NCBI RefSeq assembly: GCF_965232525.1
Contig: NZ_OZ246980.1
Span: 2,232,001-2,296,000, forward strand
Direction of reading: 5' to 3'
Length of the DNA: 64,000 nt
From: Bauldia sp965232525
Lineage (GTDB): Bacteria; Pseudomonadota; Alphaproteobacteria; Rhizobiales; Kaistiaceae
The notes under the pieces are model-generated. The model did no database searches and was not told the origin of the DNA. It saw only the letters and a list, made by a program, of their open reading frames with translations. Positions 30,325-37,373 of this stretch are shown piece after piece; within the stretch, counting starts at the first letter, position 1, and every line of letters begins with the position of its first letter. A program made the position numbers and the translations under genes.

Positions 30325-31023
30325 GTGAGCGTGTGGACCTGGATCGGCGACGCGGCCGAAAGCGGCGTCGATGCCGTGGGCGCCCTTTATGACTGGGTCA
30401 GCAGCGCCCTCGGCGGTATCGGCGACCGTGAAACTCGGCGTCAGGTGGCGTTCTCCATGGCACTGATCGCGCTGTCGGCCAAAATGGCCAAGGCCGACGG
30501 CGTCGTTACTCACGACGAAGTGGCTGCGTTCCAGCGCCTCTTTGTGACACCGGACTCCGAGACCGCGCACGTCGAACGGCTGTTCGATCTCGCCAAAAAG
30601 GACGTCGCCGGCTTCGAATCCTATGCCCGTAGGATCGCGATCTTGTTCGACGGCGATAACGAAGCGCTGGAGGATGTGGTCGATGGCCTGTTCACGATTG
30701 CCCGCGCGGATGGGGCGGTGCACGCCGCCGAGCTCGCCTATCTCGAGCGGGTGTCCGAGATCTTCGGCATCTCGGAGGATTGCTTCGATCGCATCTCGGC
30801 CCGGCATGTGGTGCCGGAAGAGGGGGACCCTTACCGGATTCTCGGCGTAGAGCGCAGTCTGACGGTGACCGAGATCGCTGCCCAATACCGCGTCCTCGCC
30901 GCCGAAAACCATCCGGACCGGCTGCTCGGCCGCGGGGTTCCGCCCGAGGCGGTGGCGCTCGCCCACGAGCGGATGGCGGCGATTAACCAGGCCTGGGAGC
31001 GGATCAAGCGTGAGCGCGGTTGA
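30325..31023 (+). CDS. djlA: DjlA-like TerB-J-domain co-chaperone
   Basis: The 232-residue protein has a TerB-like helical domain (residues ~35-155: ALIALSAKMAKADGVVTHDEVAAF and LFTIARADGAVHAAELAYLERV). A C-terminal J-domain follows (DPYRILGVERSLTVTEIAAQYRVLAAENHPDR, HPD at 196-198). J-domains stimulate DnaK. E. coli DjlA is membrane-anchored, but no N-terminal transmembrane helix is visible here. GTG 30325 has GAGG upstream. The last 13 codons and the stop form one copy of a 42-bp repeat whose second copy lies behind the RTX gene. Confidence 0.85.
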   Translation: MSVWTWIGDAAESGVDAVGALYDWVSSALGGIGDRETRRQVAFSMALIALSAKMAKADGVVTHDEVAAFQRLFVTPDSETAHVERLFDLAKKDVAGFESYARRIAILFDGDNEALEDVVDGLFTIARADGAVHAAELAYLERVSEIFGISEDCFDRISARHVVPEEGDPYRILGVERSLTVTEIAAQYRVLAAENHPDRLLGRGVPPEAVALAHERMAAINQAWERIKRERG

Positions 31024-31026
31024 CGG
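30985..31026 (+). repeat. 42-bp direct repeat, copy 1 (3' end of the djlA-like gene)
   Basis: The sequence from AACCAGGCCTGGGAGCGG to the bases just past the djlA stop is identical over 42 bases to 32948-32989. With one mismatch it extends 5 bases further left (CGATT versus CGATC). It encodes the end of the J-domain protein (NQAWERIKRERG and stop). Confidence 0.95.
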
Positions 31027-31042
31027 CGACCATCGGCCACGA

Positions 31043-32755
31043 TCAGGCGACGATTTCGAAGTCGCCTGCCGACAATGCCAAGCCTACCTCCAATCGCGCA
31101 AAAAGAACTGCACCCGGTCCGTCCTGGCCATTCGCATCATAGAGCAGGTCCCCGGTCGACGCATCGTAGATGATGCGATCGTCTGCGTCGCCGGCGGCTG
31201 CACCGAGGACGAAAGCACCGGGGTTCAGCGCACCCGGAGAGAGGGCGGTGAATACATCGTCGTCGAGCACGATCTTGTCTAGGCCGAGTTGGAAATCCTT
31301 GATCTTGTCGACGTTCGATCCGGCATCGAGCGCCGTGTCGAACACGAACTTATCAGCGCCGCTGCCGCCGATCAGGATGTCGTTGCCGTCGCCACCGATG
31401 AGAGTGTCGTTGCCACCCTTGCCCTTGAGCTTGTCCTTTCCCTCAAGGCCTTCCAGTTTGTTTTTCTTGCTGTCTCCGGTCAGTGTGTCCGCTTTAGCTG
31501 TTCCTCGCGCGTTTTCGATTTTGATGAGCTTGTCGGTCTTACCAAACCCGTCTGTCGCCTTGCCTTTTGCGAGGTTAACCTCGACCGCCGCGACACCGCC
31601 GTAAAAACTGTCGAGTGTATAGTCGACGGTATCAGAGCCGCCTCGACCGTTTATGACATCGTTTCCCTTCATGGCCTGGATCTCGTTCGCCCCGGAATCG
31701 CCGACAAGCTTGTCCGCTCTGGCTGAACCGCGAATGTTCTCGAAGTTGACGAGCTTGTCCTTGTCGCCGAAGCCGTCGATTGCCTCACCCTTGGTGAGGT
31801 TGACTTCGACCTTCCCGGCGCCGCCCTCACGCACGTCCCAACTGTAATCAACCCAATCTATGCCGCCACGGCCATTGAGTGTGTCTTTGCCCTCAAGCCC
31901 CAAGAGCTCATCGGTTTCACTGCTGCCTTTGAGTGTGTCCTTGAACCGGGTCCCGCGTACGAGTTCGATGTTGGAAATCGTGTCCGTATCGCCGAACCCG
32001 TCAATTGCGGTCCCTGCGCCGAGATCGACAAACACGCCGCTCAATCCGCCGGCGTTGTCGTCGTTGGTGTAGTCGAGGATATCGAAGCCGTCTCGGCCGT
32101 CGATGGTGTCGTTTCCCGCCAACCCCTGGAAGAAGTTGGCCCAACCGTCATCGCCCAGGAGCGTGTCGGCCTTGCTCGTTCCTATGACGCCCTCGAACTC
32201 CGAGATCGTATCTTCATCGCCAAAGCCGTCGGTCGCTTTGCCGAGAGCGAAGTCGACTGTGACCGCGCCCGCGCCGCCAAAGTCGACGTCACTGTCATAA
32301 TAGAGAAGATCGAAGCCGCCGCCGCCGATCAGTGTGTCGTTGCCACCAAGCCCACGAAAAGCGTTGTCAGAGAACTGATTGCCGTCGCCACCTTCGATAT
32401 AGTCACCAAGATTGGTACCGAAGATCTCGTCGATATCGATGAGGGTATCGGTGTCGCCATAGGTATCCGTTGCGACGCCGGTCTTGAGATTGACGGTAAC
32501 TGCGCCGCCCCCGTTTTCCTGTGAGTACTCGACACTGTCGTCGTTGTTTCCTCTTAGTATGTCGTCGCCACGGCCGCCGATCAGGATATCGAAATCATCG
32601 CCACCTCTGAGGATGTCGTTTCCAGCCCCCCCTTCAAGCCGATCGAATCCGCCGCGACCCTTGAGTAGATCGTTCCCACCCTTGCCACGAATAAGGTCGT
32701 CGCCATTTGTGCCGACAAGTTCGTTGTTTCCGCTGTCGCCTATAAGCTTTGCCAA
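31043..32755 (-). CDS. RTX calcium-binding secreted protein
   Basis: The 570-residue protein lacks a Sec signal and is built of RTX glycine-rich repeats such as GGNDLLKGRGGFDRLEGGAGND. Five units of about 76 residues each combine a strand pair (AVTVNLxxGxAxDGFGDxDT type) with one RTX turn block. Later units replace many Asp/Asn positions by Lys (GLEGKDKLKGKGGND). The C-terminus (DKIVLDDDVFTAL then LFARLEVGLALSAGDFEIVA) looks like a type I secretion signal. TTG 32755 has a strong GGGAGG 5 bases upstream. No HlyB/HlyD/TolC genes are nearby. The gene lies between two 42-bp direct repeats, opposite to its neighbours. Confidence 0.88.
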   Translation of the reverse strand: MAKLIGDSGNNELVGTNGDDLIRGKGGNDLLKGRGGFDRLEGGAGNDILRGGDDFDILIGGRGDDILRGNNDDSVEYSQENGGGAVTVNLKTGVATDTYGDTDTLIDIDEIFGTNLGDYIEGGDGNQFSDNAFRGLGGNDTLIGGGGFDLLYYDSDVDFGGAGAVTVDFALGKATDGFGDEDTISEFEGVIGTSKADTLLGDDGWANFFQGLAGNDTIDGRDGFDILDYTNDDNAGGLSGVFVDLGAGTAIDGFGDTDTISNIELVRGTRFKDTLKGSSETDELLGLEGKDTLNGRGGIDWVDYSWDVREGGAGKVEVNLTKGEAIDGFGDKDKLVNFENIRGSARADKLVGDSGANEIQAMKGNDVINGRGGSDTVDYTLDSFYGGVAAVEVNLAKGKATDGFGKTDKLIKIENARGTAKADTLTGDSKKNKLEGLEGKDKLKGKGGNDTLIGGDGNDILIGGSGADKFVFDTALDAGSNVDKIKDFQLGLDKIVLDDDVFTALSPGALNPGAFVLGAAAGDADDRIIYDASTGDLLYDANGQDGPGAVLFARLEVGLALSAGDFEIVA

Positions 32756-32947
32756 TGGTGCCTCCCAGCTTGCGCATCGGCACGGTCAAAGGAACAATAT
32801 CTCTGCAACAACTGGTCGTACCGAGCATGGGGAGTACTACCAGAATATGTGAAGTGTAGCAATTTAGTGGTGTGGAAATTGATCTAGTTGCTTTTCGGTG
32901 GCTTGCTTCAGCAGATCTTTCGGAGGACGGACCTTGAGGCCGCGATC

Positions 32948-32989
32948 AACCAGGCCTGGGAGCGGATCAAGCGTGAGCGCGGTTGACGG
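32948..32989 (+). repeat. 42-bp direct repeat, copy 2 (djlA 3'-end remnant)
   Basis: This copy is identical over 42 bases to the end of the djlA-like gene, including its stop codon. Here it is not part of any complete gene. In frame upstream it reads GRTLEAAINQAWERIKRERG-like, which then diverges from the real djlA. It lies 30 bases before the amidase start and appears to mark the original djlA-amidase junction. Confidence 0.95.
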
Positions 32990-33018
32990 TCGCCGTCGCG
33001 TGTCTCACACCGAGCGCC

Positions 33019-33765
33019 ATGTCATCGTCCGCGATCATCGAGCAGTGCCCGTCGCCGAACCATGGGCCGCGGGCGACTGGCAAACCGGTCGATATCCTGC
33101 TCATCCATTACACCGGCATGACCAGCGGTGCTCGGGCACTGGAATGGCTCTGTAATCCGAAGTCCGCCGTTTCCAGCCACTACCTGGTGTTCGAAGACGG
33201 GCGCACGGTTCAACTCGTCGACGAGGGACAGAGGGCATGGCACGCCGGGCGGGCTTCATGGGCCGGCGAGACCGACATCAACTCCCGGTCGATCGGCATC
33301 GAACTGGTTCATCCCGGCCACGAACACGGCTATCGCGGGTTTGCTGCCCCCCAGATCGCCGCGCTGATCAACCTTTGCGCCGGCATTCTTTCGCGTAATC
33401 CGATCCCGCCGGCGCGGGTGTTGGCGCACTCCGATGCGGCGCCGGAGCGCAAGGACGACCCAGGCGAACTGTTCCCCTGGCAAGAACTCCATGCGGCCGG
33501 TATTGGCCATTGGGTCCCGCCGGTATCGGAAGCGGACAGTGTACCGATCGACCGCTCGGACAGCGAAGCGGTGGCCGCGTTCCAGTCGCGGCTGGCCACC
33601 TATGGCTATGGCATTGCGGTCGACGGCACCTATGCCGCCCGGACCGAGGCGGTGGTTCGAGCGTTCCAGCGCCATTTTCGACCGGGCAAAGTGGACGGCC
33701 TCGCCGATGGGTCGACGGTGGCGACCCTCGACGCCCTGCTTGCTGCGTTGCCCAACGCACCTTGA
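33019..33765 (+). CDS. N-acetylmuramoyl-L-alanine amidase with C-terminal peptidoglycan-binding domain
   Basis: The 248-residue protein has an Amidase_2 domain (residues ~15-165). Zinc-site motifs are ILLIHYTGM (His), then RSIGIELVHPGHE and LAHSDAAPERKDDPG. A PG_binding_1 repeat follows (EAVAAFQSRLATYGYGIAVDG...VVRAFQRHFRP). It cleaves the MurNAc-L-Ala bond, probably during wall recycling, as AmiD/AmpD-like proteins do. No signal peptide is evident from ATG 33019. An in-frame TTG at 32983 lies inside the 42-bp repeat and is unlikely. rnpB follows directly. Confidence 0.88.
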   Translation: MSSSAIIEQCPSPNHGPRATGKPVDILLIHYTGMTSGARALEWLCNPKSAVSSHYLVFEDGRTVQLVDEGQRAWHAGRASWAGETDINSRSIGIELVHPGHEHGYRGFAAPQIAALINLCAGILSRNPIPPARVLAHSDAAPERKDDPGELFPWQELHAAGIGHWVPPVSEADSVPIDRSDSEAVAAFQSRLATYGYGIAVDGTYAARTEAVVRAFQRHFRPGKVDGLADGSTVATLDALLAALPNAP

Positions 33766-33796
33766 CCGGTGGCGAGGCCGATGCCTATGTCTGAAG

Positions 33797-34188
33797 CGCC
33801 AGCTGGCCGGACGGCCGCTCCGGCAAGCGCCGAAAGGCAGCCGGGGAGGAAAGTCCGGGCTCCATGGAAGCACGGTGCCGGGTAACGCCCGGCGGGGGCG
33901 ACCCCAGGGACAGTGCCACAGAAAGCAAACCGCCTGCCGCTTCGGCGGCCGGTAAGGGTGAAAGGGTGGGGTAAGAGCCCACCGCGGAACCGGCAACGGG
34001 ACCGGCACGGTAAACCCCACCGGGAGCAAGACCGAATAGGGACGACGCGAGGGCTTCCCTCAGGCCGGTTTCCGGGTCAGTCGTCCGGGTAGGTTGCGTC
34101 AGGCGTTCGGCAACGGACGTCGCAGAGGAATGGCCGTAGCGTGGCGGCAACGCCGCGACACAGAACCCGGCTTACAGGCCAACTGGTA
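33797..34188 (+). ncRNA. rnpB: RNase P RNA component (bacterial type A)
   Basis: The catalytic RNA that trims tRNA 5' ends is recognised by GAGGAAAGTCCGGGCTCCAT near the 5' end. Other core motifs are ACAGAAAGCAAACCGCC, GGGTGAAAGGGTGGGGTAAGAGCCCACCGC and the 3' ACAGAACCCGGCTTACAGGCC. The ends were placed by pairing CCAGCTGGCC (33799-33808) with GGCCAACTGG (34177-34186) as helix P1, with one mismatch. The length of about 390 fits alphaproteobacterial RNase P RNA. Position upstream of the mraZ cluster is typical of the group. Exact ends are approximate. Confidence 0.93.
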
Positions 34189-34262
34189 TCGATGAGGCGC
34201 CGTCGTCCGAACAGGGCGGCGGCGCCGCCACATCGGCCACCGAAGCAGCCGGAAGCCTAATC

Positions 34263-34676
34263 TTACAAGCCCAAGCTGAACGGCAGCGGATCGGAATGAT
34301 GGGCGATCATCTTCCAGGTTCCGCCTTCGCGCCGAAAGACGTTGGTTCCGCGCATGGTGAAGGTCACTGGGGCGCCGCTTTGGTCAAGGTTAGAGCTTCG
34401 AGCACGATGGTGCACCACGGCCATGTCTCCCGATATTGTCATGTGTCGATCGACCACCTCGATCGAACCGCTGAGCTTCATCGCCGCCTGCTTGATCCAA
34501 TCGGCGTCAGTGACCTTCCATCCAATTTCGAACAGGTCCGGCTGCGGGCCCATGTAGATCACGTCGCTCTGGTGGGACCACAGCTTCTCCATGGGTGCGA
34601 TGTCACCCTGGAATATCGCATTGAGCGCGGCGAAGAACGTCTCGTCCGCCGCCAGCACCTCGTCGGTGTCCGCCAT
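34263..34676 (-). CDS. NTF2-like (SnoaL/DUF4440-type) protein
   Basis: This 137-residue protein has the small cone-shaped NTF2 fold pattern: VLAADETFFAALNAIFQGDIAPMEKLW, DVIYMGPQPDLFEIGW, SGDMAVVHHRARS and FRREGGTWKMIAHHSDP at the end. Relatives include ketosteroid-isomerase-like and polyketide-cyclase-like proteins. No activity can be assigned. ATG 34676 has GAGAGGGAG upstream; the longer frame to 34760 runs into the RTX fragment. It lies opposite to rnpB and mraZ in an apparently accessory segment. Confidence 0.75.
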   Translation of the reverse strand: MADTDEVLAADETFFAALNAIFQGDIAPMEKLWSHQSDVIYMGPQPDLFEIGWKVTDADWIKQAAMKLSGSIEVVDRHMTISGDMAVVHHRARSSNLDQSGAPVTFTMRGTNVFRREGGTWKMIAHHSDPLPFSLGL

Positions 34677-34710
34677 TCTTGTCGTCTCCCTCTCTCTTGA
34701 GACATCAATC

Positions 34711-35225
34711 CTAAAGGACGAAATCGTCGGACGACAGGTCGGACAGTTTGATGTCCTCAAGGACGATCTTGTCCTTGCCGGGCAGGTCGATGATCAGCTT
34801 GTCCTTCTTGTCCGTCATCGCCGACTTGAGATCCTTAAAGCCGGAGAATCCGTGGTCGGAGAGGTCGAGGACGTCCTTACCTGGCTTGAAGTCGAAGACT
34901 GTGTCCTTGCCATCGCCATCCCTGTGGATGATCAGATCCCTGCCTTTGCCGGTTTCGATCGCGTCCTTACCTCGGCCACCGTCCACCACGGCGGCGCCCT
35001 TGATTTTCAGATCATCCTTGCCCCTCCCGCCGAAAATCTCACCGACAAGCGTGTCGACATTGATGCGCGCGGCGAATTCGGCGTCGAGAGCGTCAGCATT
35101 CGGTTTGTGGAGAAGGGTGTTGGCGCCTTGCCAAGGCGAATATCGCCCTCGACAAAACCGCCGACGCTTTTCAAGAAGTCCGCGCAACGACCGAGATTGA
35201 CATCGCCGTAGGCAGTAACGCGCAT
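34711..35225 (-). pseudogene. Frameshifted RTX-like protein fragment
   Basis: Two minus-strand frames together make one plausible protein of about 170 residues. The first starts at ATG 35225 (MRVTAYGDVNLGRCADFLKS) and runs to about KAPTPFST. The second continues without its own start codon from KPNADALDAEFAARINVD to the stop at 34711. The second part is RTX-like and lysine-rich (GGRGKDDLKIKG, GGRGKDAIETGKGRD) and ends KIVLEDIKLSDLSSDDFVL, like a type I secretion tail. A single-base shift near 35100 would join them. A sequencing error or a real decayed gene cannot be told apart here. Confidence 0.6.
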
Positions 35226-35307
35226 CGATCACTCTATCTTGAGGGGGCAAATCAATTCTTAAGCCTAACGAACGATAAATTTTATGCCTCTTGGGTCCTG
35301 CACTTCG

Positions 35308-35322
35308 TTGACGGACCGTCAA
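35308..35322. promoter_or_regulatory. Perfect dyad and -35-like element upstream of mraZ
   Basis: TTGACGG-A-CCGTCAA is a perfect 7-1-7 palindrome. Its left arm also reads as a -35 hexamer (TTGACG). A weak -10-like TATCCC lies 18 bases further on. It directly abuts the TGGGA boxes, so promoter and operator functions may overlap. Confidence 0.45.
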
Positions 35323-35323
35323 A

Positions 35324-35348
35324 TCCCATGGTATCCCATGTAATCCCA
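35324..35348 (-). promoter_or_regulatory. Three TGGGA boxes at 10-base spacing: MraZ operator candidate
   Basis: On the minus strand the boxes read TGGGA-N5-TGGGA-N5-TGGGA (positions 35344-48, 35334-38 and 35324-28). Arrays of TGGGN with 5-base spacers are the known binding sites of the MraZ ring upstream of its own gene in E. coli. Here the boxes are inverted relative to mraZ and lie about 155 bases before its start. Autoregulation of the dcw operon is inferred. Confidence 0.6.
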
Positions 35349-35500
35349 AGCGATGGGCGGAAGCTTGATTTTCCGGCCGATCGCGGGGGCGCCAGCAGGA
35401 GCCCGGAGGTTCGCCAATGCCTTCAGGGGGTTTCGCGTCTCGGTAGCCTTCGAGCGGGATCGCGACCGGAAGTGGTCGTGCGGCGAGGCAGACAGGGGCG

Positions 35501-35983
35501 ATGGACGAGTTCGTTTCGACCTTCACCAACAAGCTCGACGCCAAGGGCCGGGTCTCGATTCCGGCGTCCTACCGCTCGGTGCTGGCGGTCGACGGTTTCG
35601 ACGGGCTCTATTGCTGCCCGACCCTGGACCGTCAGGCTGTCGACGCCGGTGGCAACAAATTCCGCGAATTCATCCGCGCCAGCTTGGCCAATTTCGAGCC
35701 GTTCTCGGAGGATCATGAGCTCCTGTCGACAACGCTGATCGGCGAGAGCGAGATCCTGAAATACGACCGCGAAGGCCGGATGGTCCTGCCGGACACGATC
35801 CGCGATCACGCGGGGATCGGCGACCGGATCACCTTCGTCGGTCAGGGATACAAGTTTCAGATTTGGGAGCCGGAGCGCTTTGCCGCGTACCGGGAAGAGG
35901 CCAAGAACCGGCTGCGCGACCTGCGCAAGACGCTCGGCTCCACTCACCGCGCATCGGGCGCGACCAAGGGAGCAGGGGAATGA
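35501..35983 (+). CDS. mraZ: MraZ, transcriptional regulator of the dcw cluster
   Basis: The 160-residue protein has the duplicated SpoVT/AbrB-like fold of MraZ. Repeat 1 is FVSTFTNKLDAKGRVSIPASYRSVL, and repeat 2 is ESEILKYDREGRMVLPDTIRDHAGI, each with the family DxxGR motif. It then shows FVGQGYKFQIWEPERF. MraZ forms a DNA-binding ring that represses the cluster promoter. ATG 35501 has AGGGG 5 bases upstream. The stop overlaps the rsmH start (ATGA). It is the first gene of a long, tightly packed operon. Confidence 0.95.
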   Translation: MDEFVSTFTNKLDAKGRVSIPASYRSVLAVDGFDGLYCCPTLDRQAVDAGGNKFREFIRASLANFEPFSEDHELLSTTLIGESEILKYDREGRMVLPDTIRDHAGIGDRITFVGQGYKFQIWEPERFAAYREEAKNRLRDLRKTLGSTHRASGATKGAGE

Positions 35984-37011
35984 TCGCGGGCCGCGACACA
36001 GAAGATCGTGTCGCTGGCGGACCGGCCCGCCACGTCCCTGTCTTACTCGACGAGGTCATGGAGACTCTCGCGCCCGACGCCGGTGAGGTCATTATCGACG
36101 GCACTTTCGGGGCCGGCGGCTACACGCGCCGTATCCTTGAAACCGGCGCCGATGTTTTGGCGATTGATCGCGATCCACGCGCCATTGTCCGCGGCCGGCC
36201 GCTTGCCGAGACCTATGGCAATCGCCTCACGCTGATCGAGGGGCGGTTTGCCGATCTCGACCGGCTGGCGGTGGCTTACGGTCACGAGCGGGTCAACGGG
36301 GTCGTCCTCGACGTCGGCGTCTCGTCGATGCAGCTCGATGAGGCCGATCGGGGCTTCGCCTTCCGCCTTGATGGCCCACTCGACATGCGGATGGGCGATA
36401 CCGGCGCAACCGCCGCCGATGTCGTCAACGGCATGGAGCCGCGCGATCTTGCCCGGGTGATCACCGTGCTCGGTGAAGAGCGCCGGGCGCGCGCCGTCGT
36501 CGCTGCGATCGGTCGCGCCCGGGCCAAGGGCGCGATCACCCGCACCGCAGATCTCGCCGACATCGTCGCCGGTGCCGTCGGGCGCGGCAAACCCGGCGAC
36601 ATCCATCCGGCAACCCGCACGTTTCAGGCGCTCCGCATCTTCGTCAATCGCGAGCTCGACGAACTCGCCGAAGCGCTTGCCGCGTCCGAACGGGTGTTGT
36701 CGACCGGCGGCCGGCTGGTGGTCGTTGCCTTCCATTCCCTCGAAGACCGCATCGTCAAGCGCTTTTTGGCGGAGCGTTCGGCGACCCGGTCCGGCGGCTC
36801 GCGTCACACACCCGAGACCACCGTAGCGCCACCGACCTTCGAGCTTCTGACACGGCAGGCGGTCATGCCAGGGGCGGCGGAAATCGAGGCGAATCCGCGC
36901 GCGCGATCGGCGCGGCTGAGGGCCGGCCGACGGACCGCGGCGCCTCCGCGGGATTTGGACAAAGCCGCGATCGGGGTTCCGACGGTCCCGGACTGGCCGG
37001 GGAGGATGTGA
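35980..37011 (+). CDS. rsmH: 16S rRNA (cytosine-1402-N4)-methyltransferase
   Basis: This 343-residue SAM-dependent enzyme methylates C1402 of 16S rRNA. The family start RHVPVLLDEVMETLAPDAGEV, motif I DGTFGAGGYTRRIL, the strand VLAIDRDPRA, LDVGVSSMQLDEADRGFAFR and the helical insertion DIHPATRTFQALRIFVNREL are all visible. It ends with the conserved VVVAFHSLEDRIVKRFL and SRARSARLRAG-type tail. The start overlaps mraZ by 4 bases. ftsL starts 2 bases after the stop. Confidence 0.96.
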   Translation: MIAGRDTEDRVAGGPARHVPVLLDEVMETLAPDAGEVIIDGTFGAGGYTRRILETGADVLAIDRDPRAIVRGRPLAETYGNRLTLIEGRFADLDRLAVAYGHERVNGVVLDVGVSSMQLDEADRGFAFRLDGPLDMRMGDTGATAADVVNGMEPRDLARVITVLGEERRARAVVAAIGRARAKGAITRTADLADIVAGAVGRGKPGDIHPATRTFQALRIFVNRELDELAEALAASERVLSTGGRLVVVAFHSLEDRIVKRFLAERSATRSGGSRHTPETTVAPPTFELLTRQAVMPGAAEIEANPRARSARLRAGRRTAAPPRDLDKAAIGVPTVPDWPGRM

Positions 37012-37013
37012 CG

Positions 37014-37373
37014 ATGGGACGGATCTTCAGTGTTCTGCTGCTCGGCATAATGATCGCCGGCGCCATCGTCACCTACAACCTCAAGCACGAAGCCGAGGAG
37101 ACCGCCAACAAAGTCGCGCGGCTCCACGCCAACGTTGCCCGAGAGCGCGAGGCGATCGCTCTGCTCAAGGCCGAGTGGAGTCTACTCACCCAGCCGAGCC
37201 GGCTGCAGACGCTGATTGCCAAGTACGACGATCATTTCCGACTCCAACCGTTCTCCGCCGAGCAGGTCGCGACTCTCGACGAGATACCCCTGCGGCCGAC
37301 GGAAACGGAGGCCGAGGCCGCAACAACGCCGAATGCCGACGCACTTCCCGCCGAGGGAGAGGCAACCCAATGA
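37014..37373 (+). CDS. ftsL: Cell division protein FtsL
   Basis: The 119-residue bitopic membrane protein has a short cytoplasmic start, one transmembrane helix (IFSVLLLGIMIAGAIVTYNL) and a periplasmic coiled coil of about 60 residues. The coiled coil includes KVARLHANVAREREAIALLKAEWSLLTQPSRLQ and a final LQPFSAEQV. The acidic tail is poorly conserved. FtsL joins FtsB and FtsQ in the divisome and activates FtsWI. GGAGG lies 7-8 bases before ATG 37014; GTG 37008 would overlap rsmH. Its stop overlaps ftsI (ATGA). Confidence 0.85.
   Translation: MGRIFSVLLLGIMIAGAIVTYNLKHEAEETANKVARLHANVAREREAIALLKAEWSLLTQPSRLQTLIAKYDDHFRLQPFSAEQVATLDEIPLRPTETEAEAATTPNADALPAEGEATQ

Noticed and set aside
31043..32755. 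Repetitive DNA that could be mistaken for a CRISPR or satellite array
   Set aside because: The periodicity follows the codons of RTX repeats, units are diverged, and there are no constant repeats with unique spacers.
33797..34188. Short protein frames overlapping the RNase P RNA
   Set aside because: All conserved RNase P RNA core motifs are present, so the frames are incidental.
34711..35544. Single 277-codon gene covering the RTX fragment up to base 35544
   Set aside because: Its first ~140 codons run antisense to the mraZ start and promoter with random-looking sequence. A frameshifted gene starting at 35225 explains the region better.
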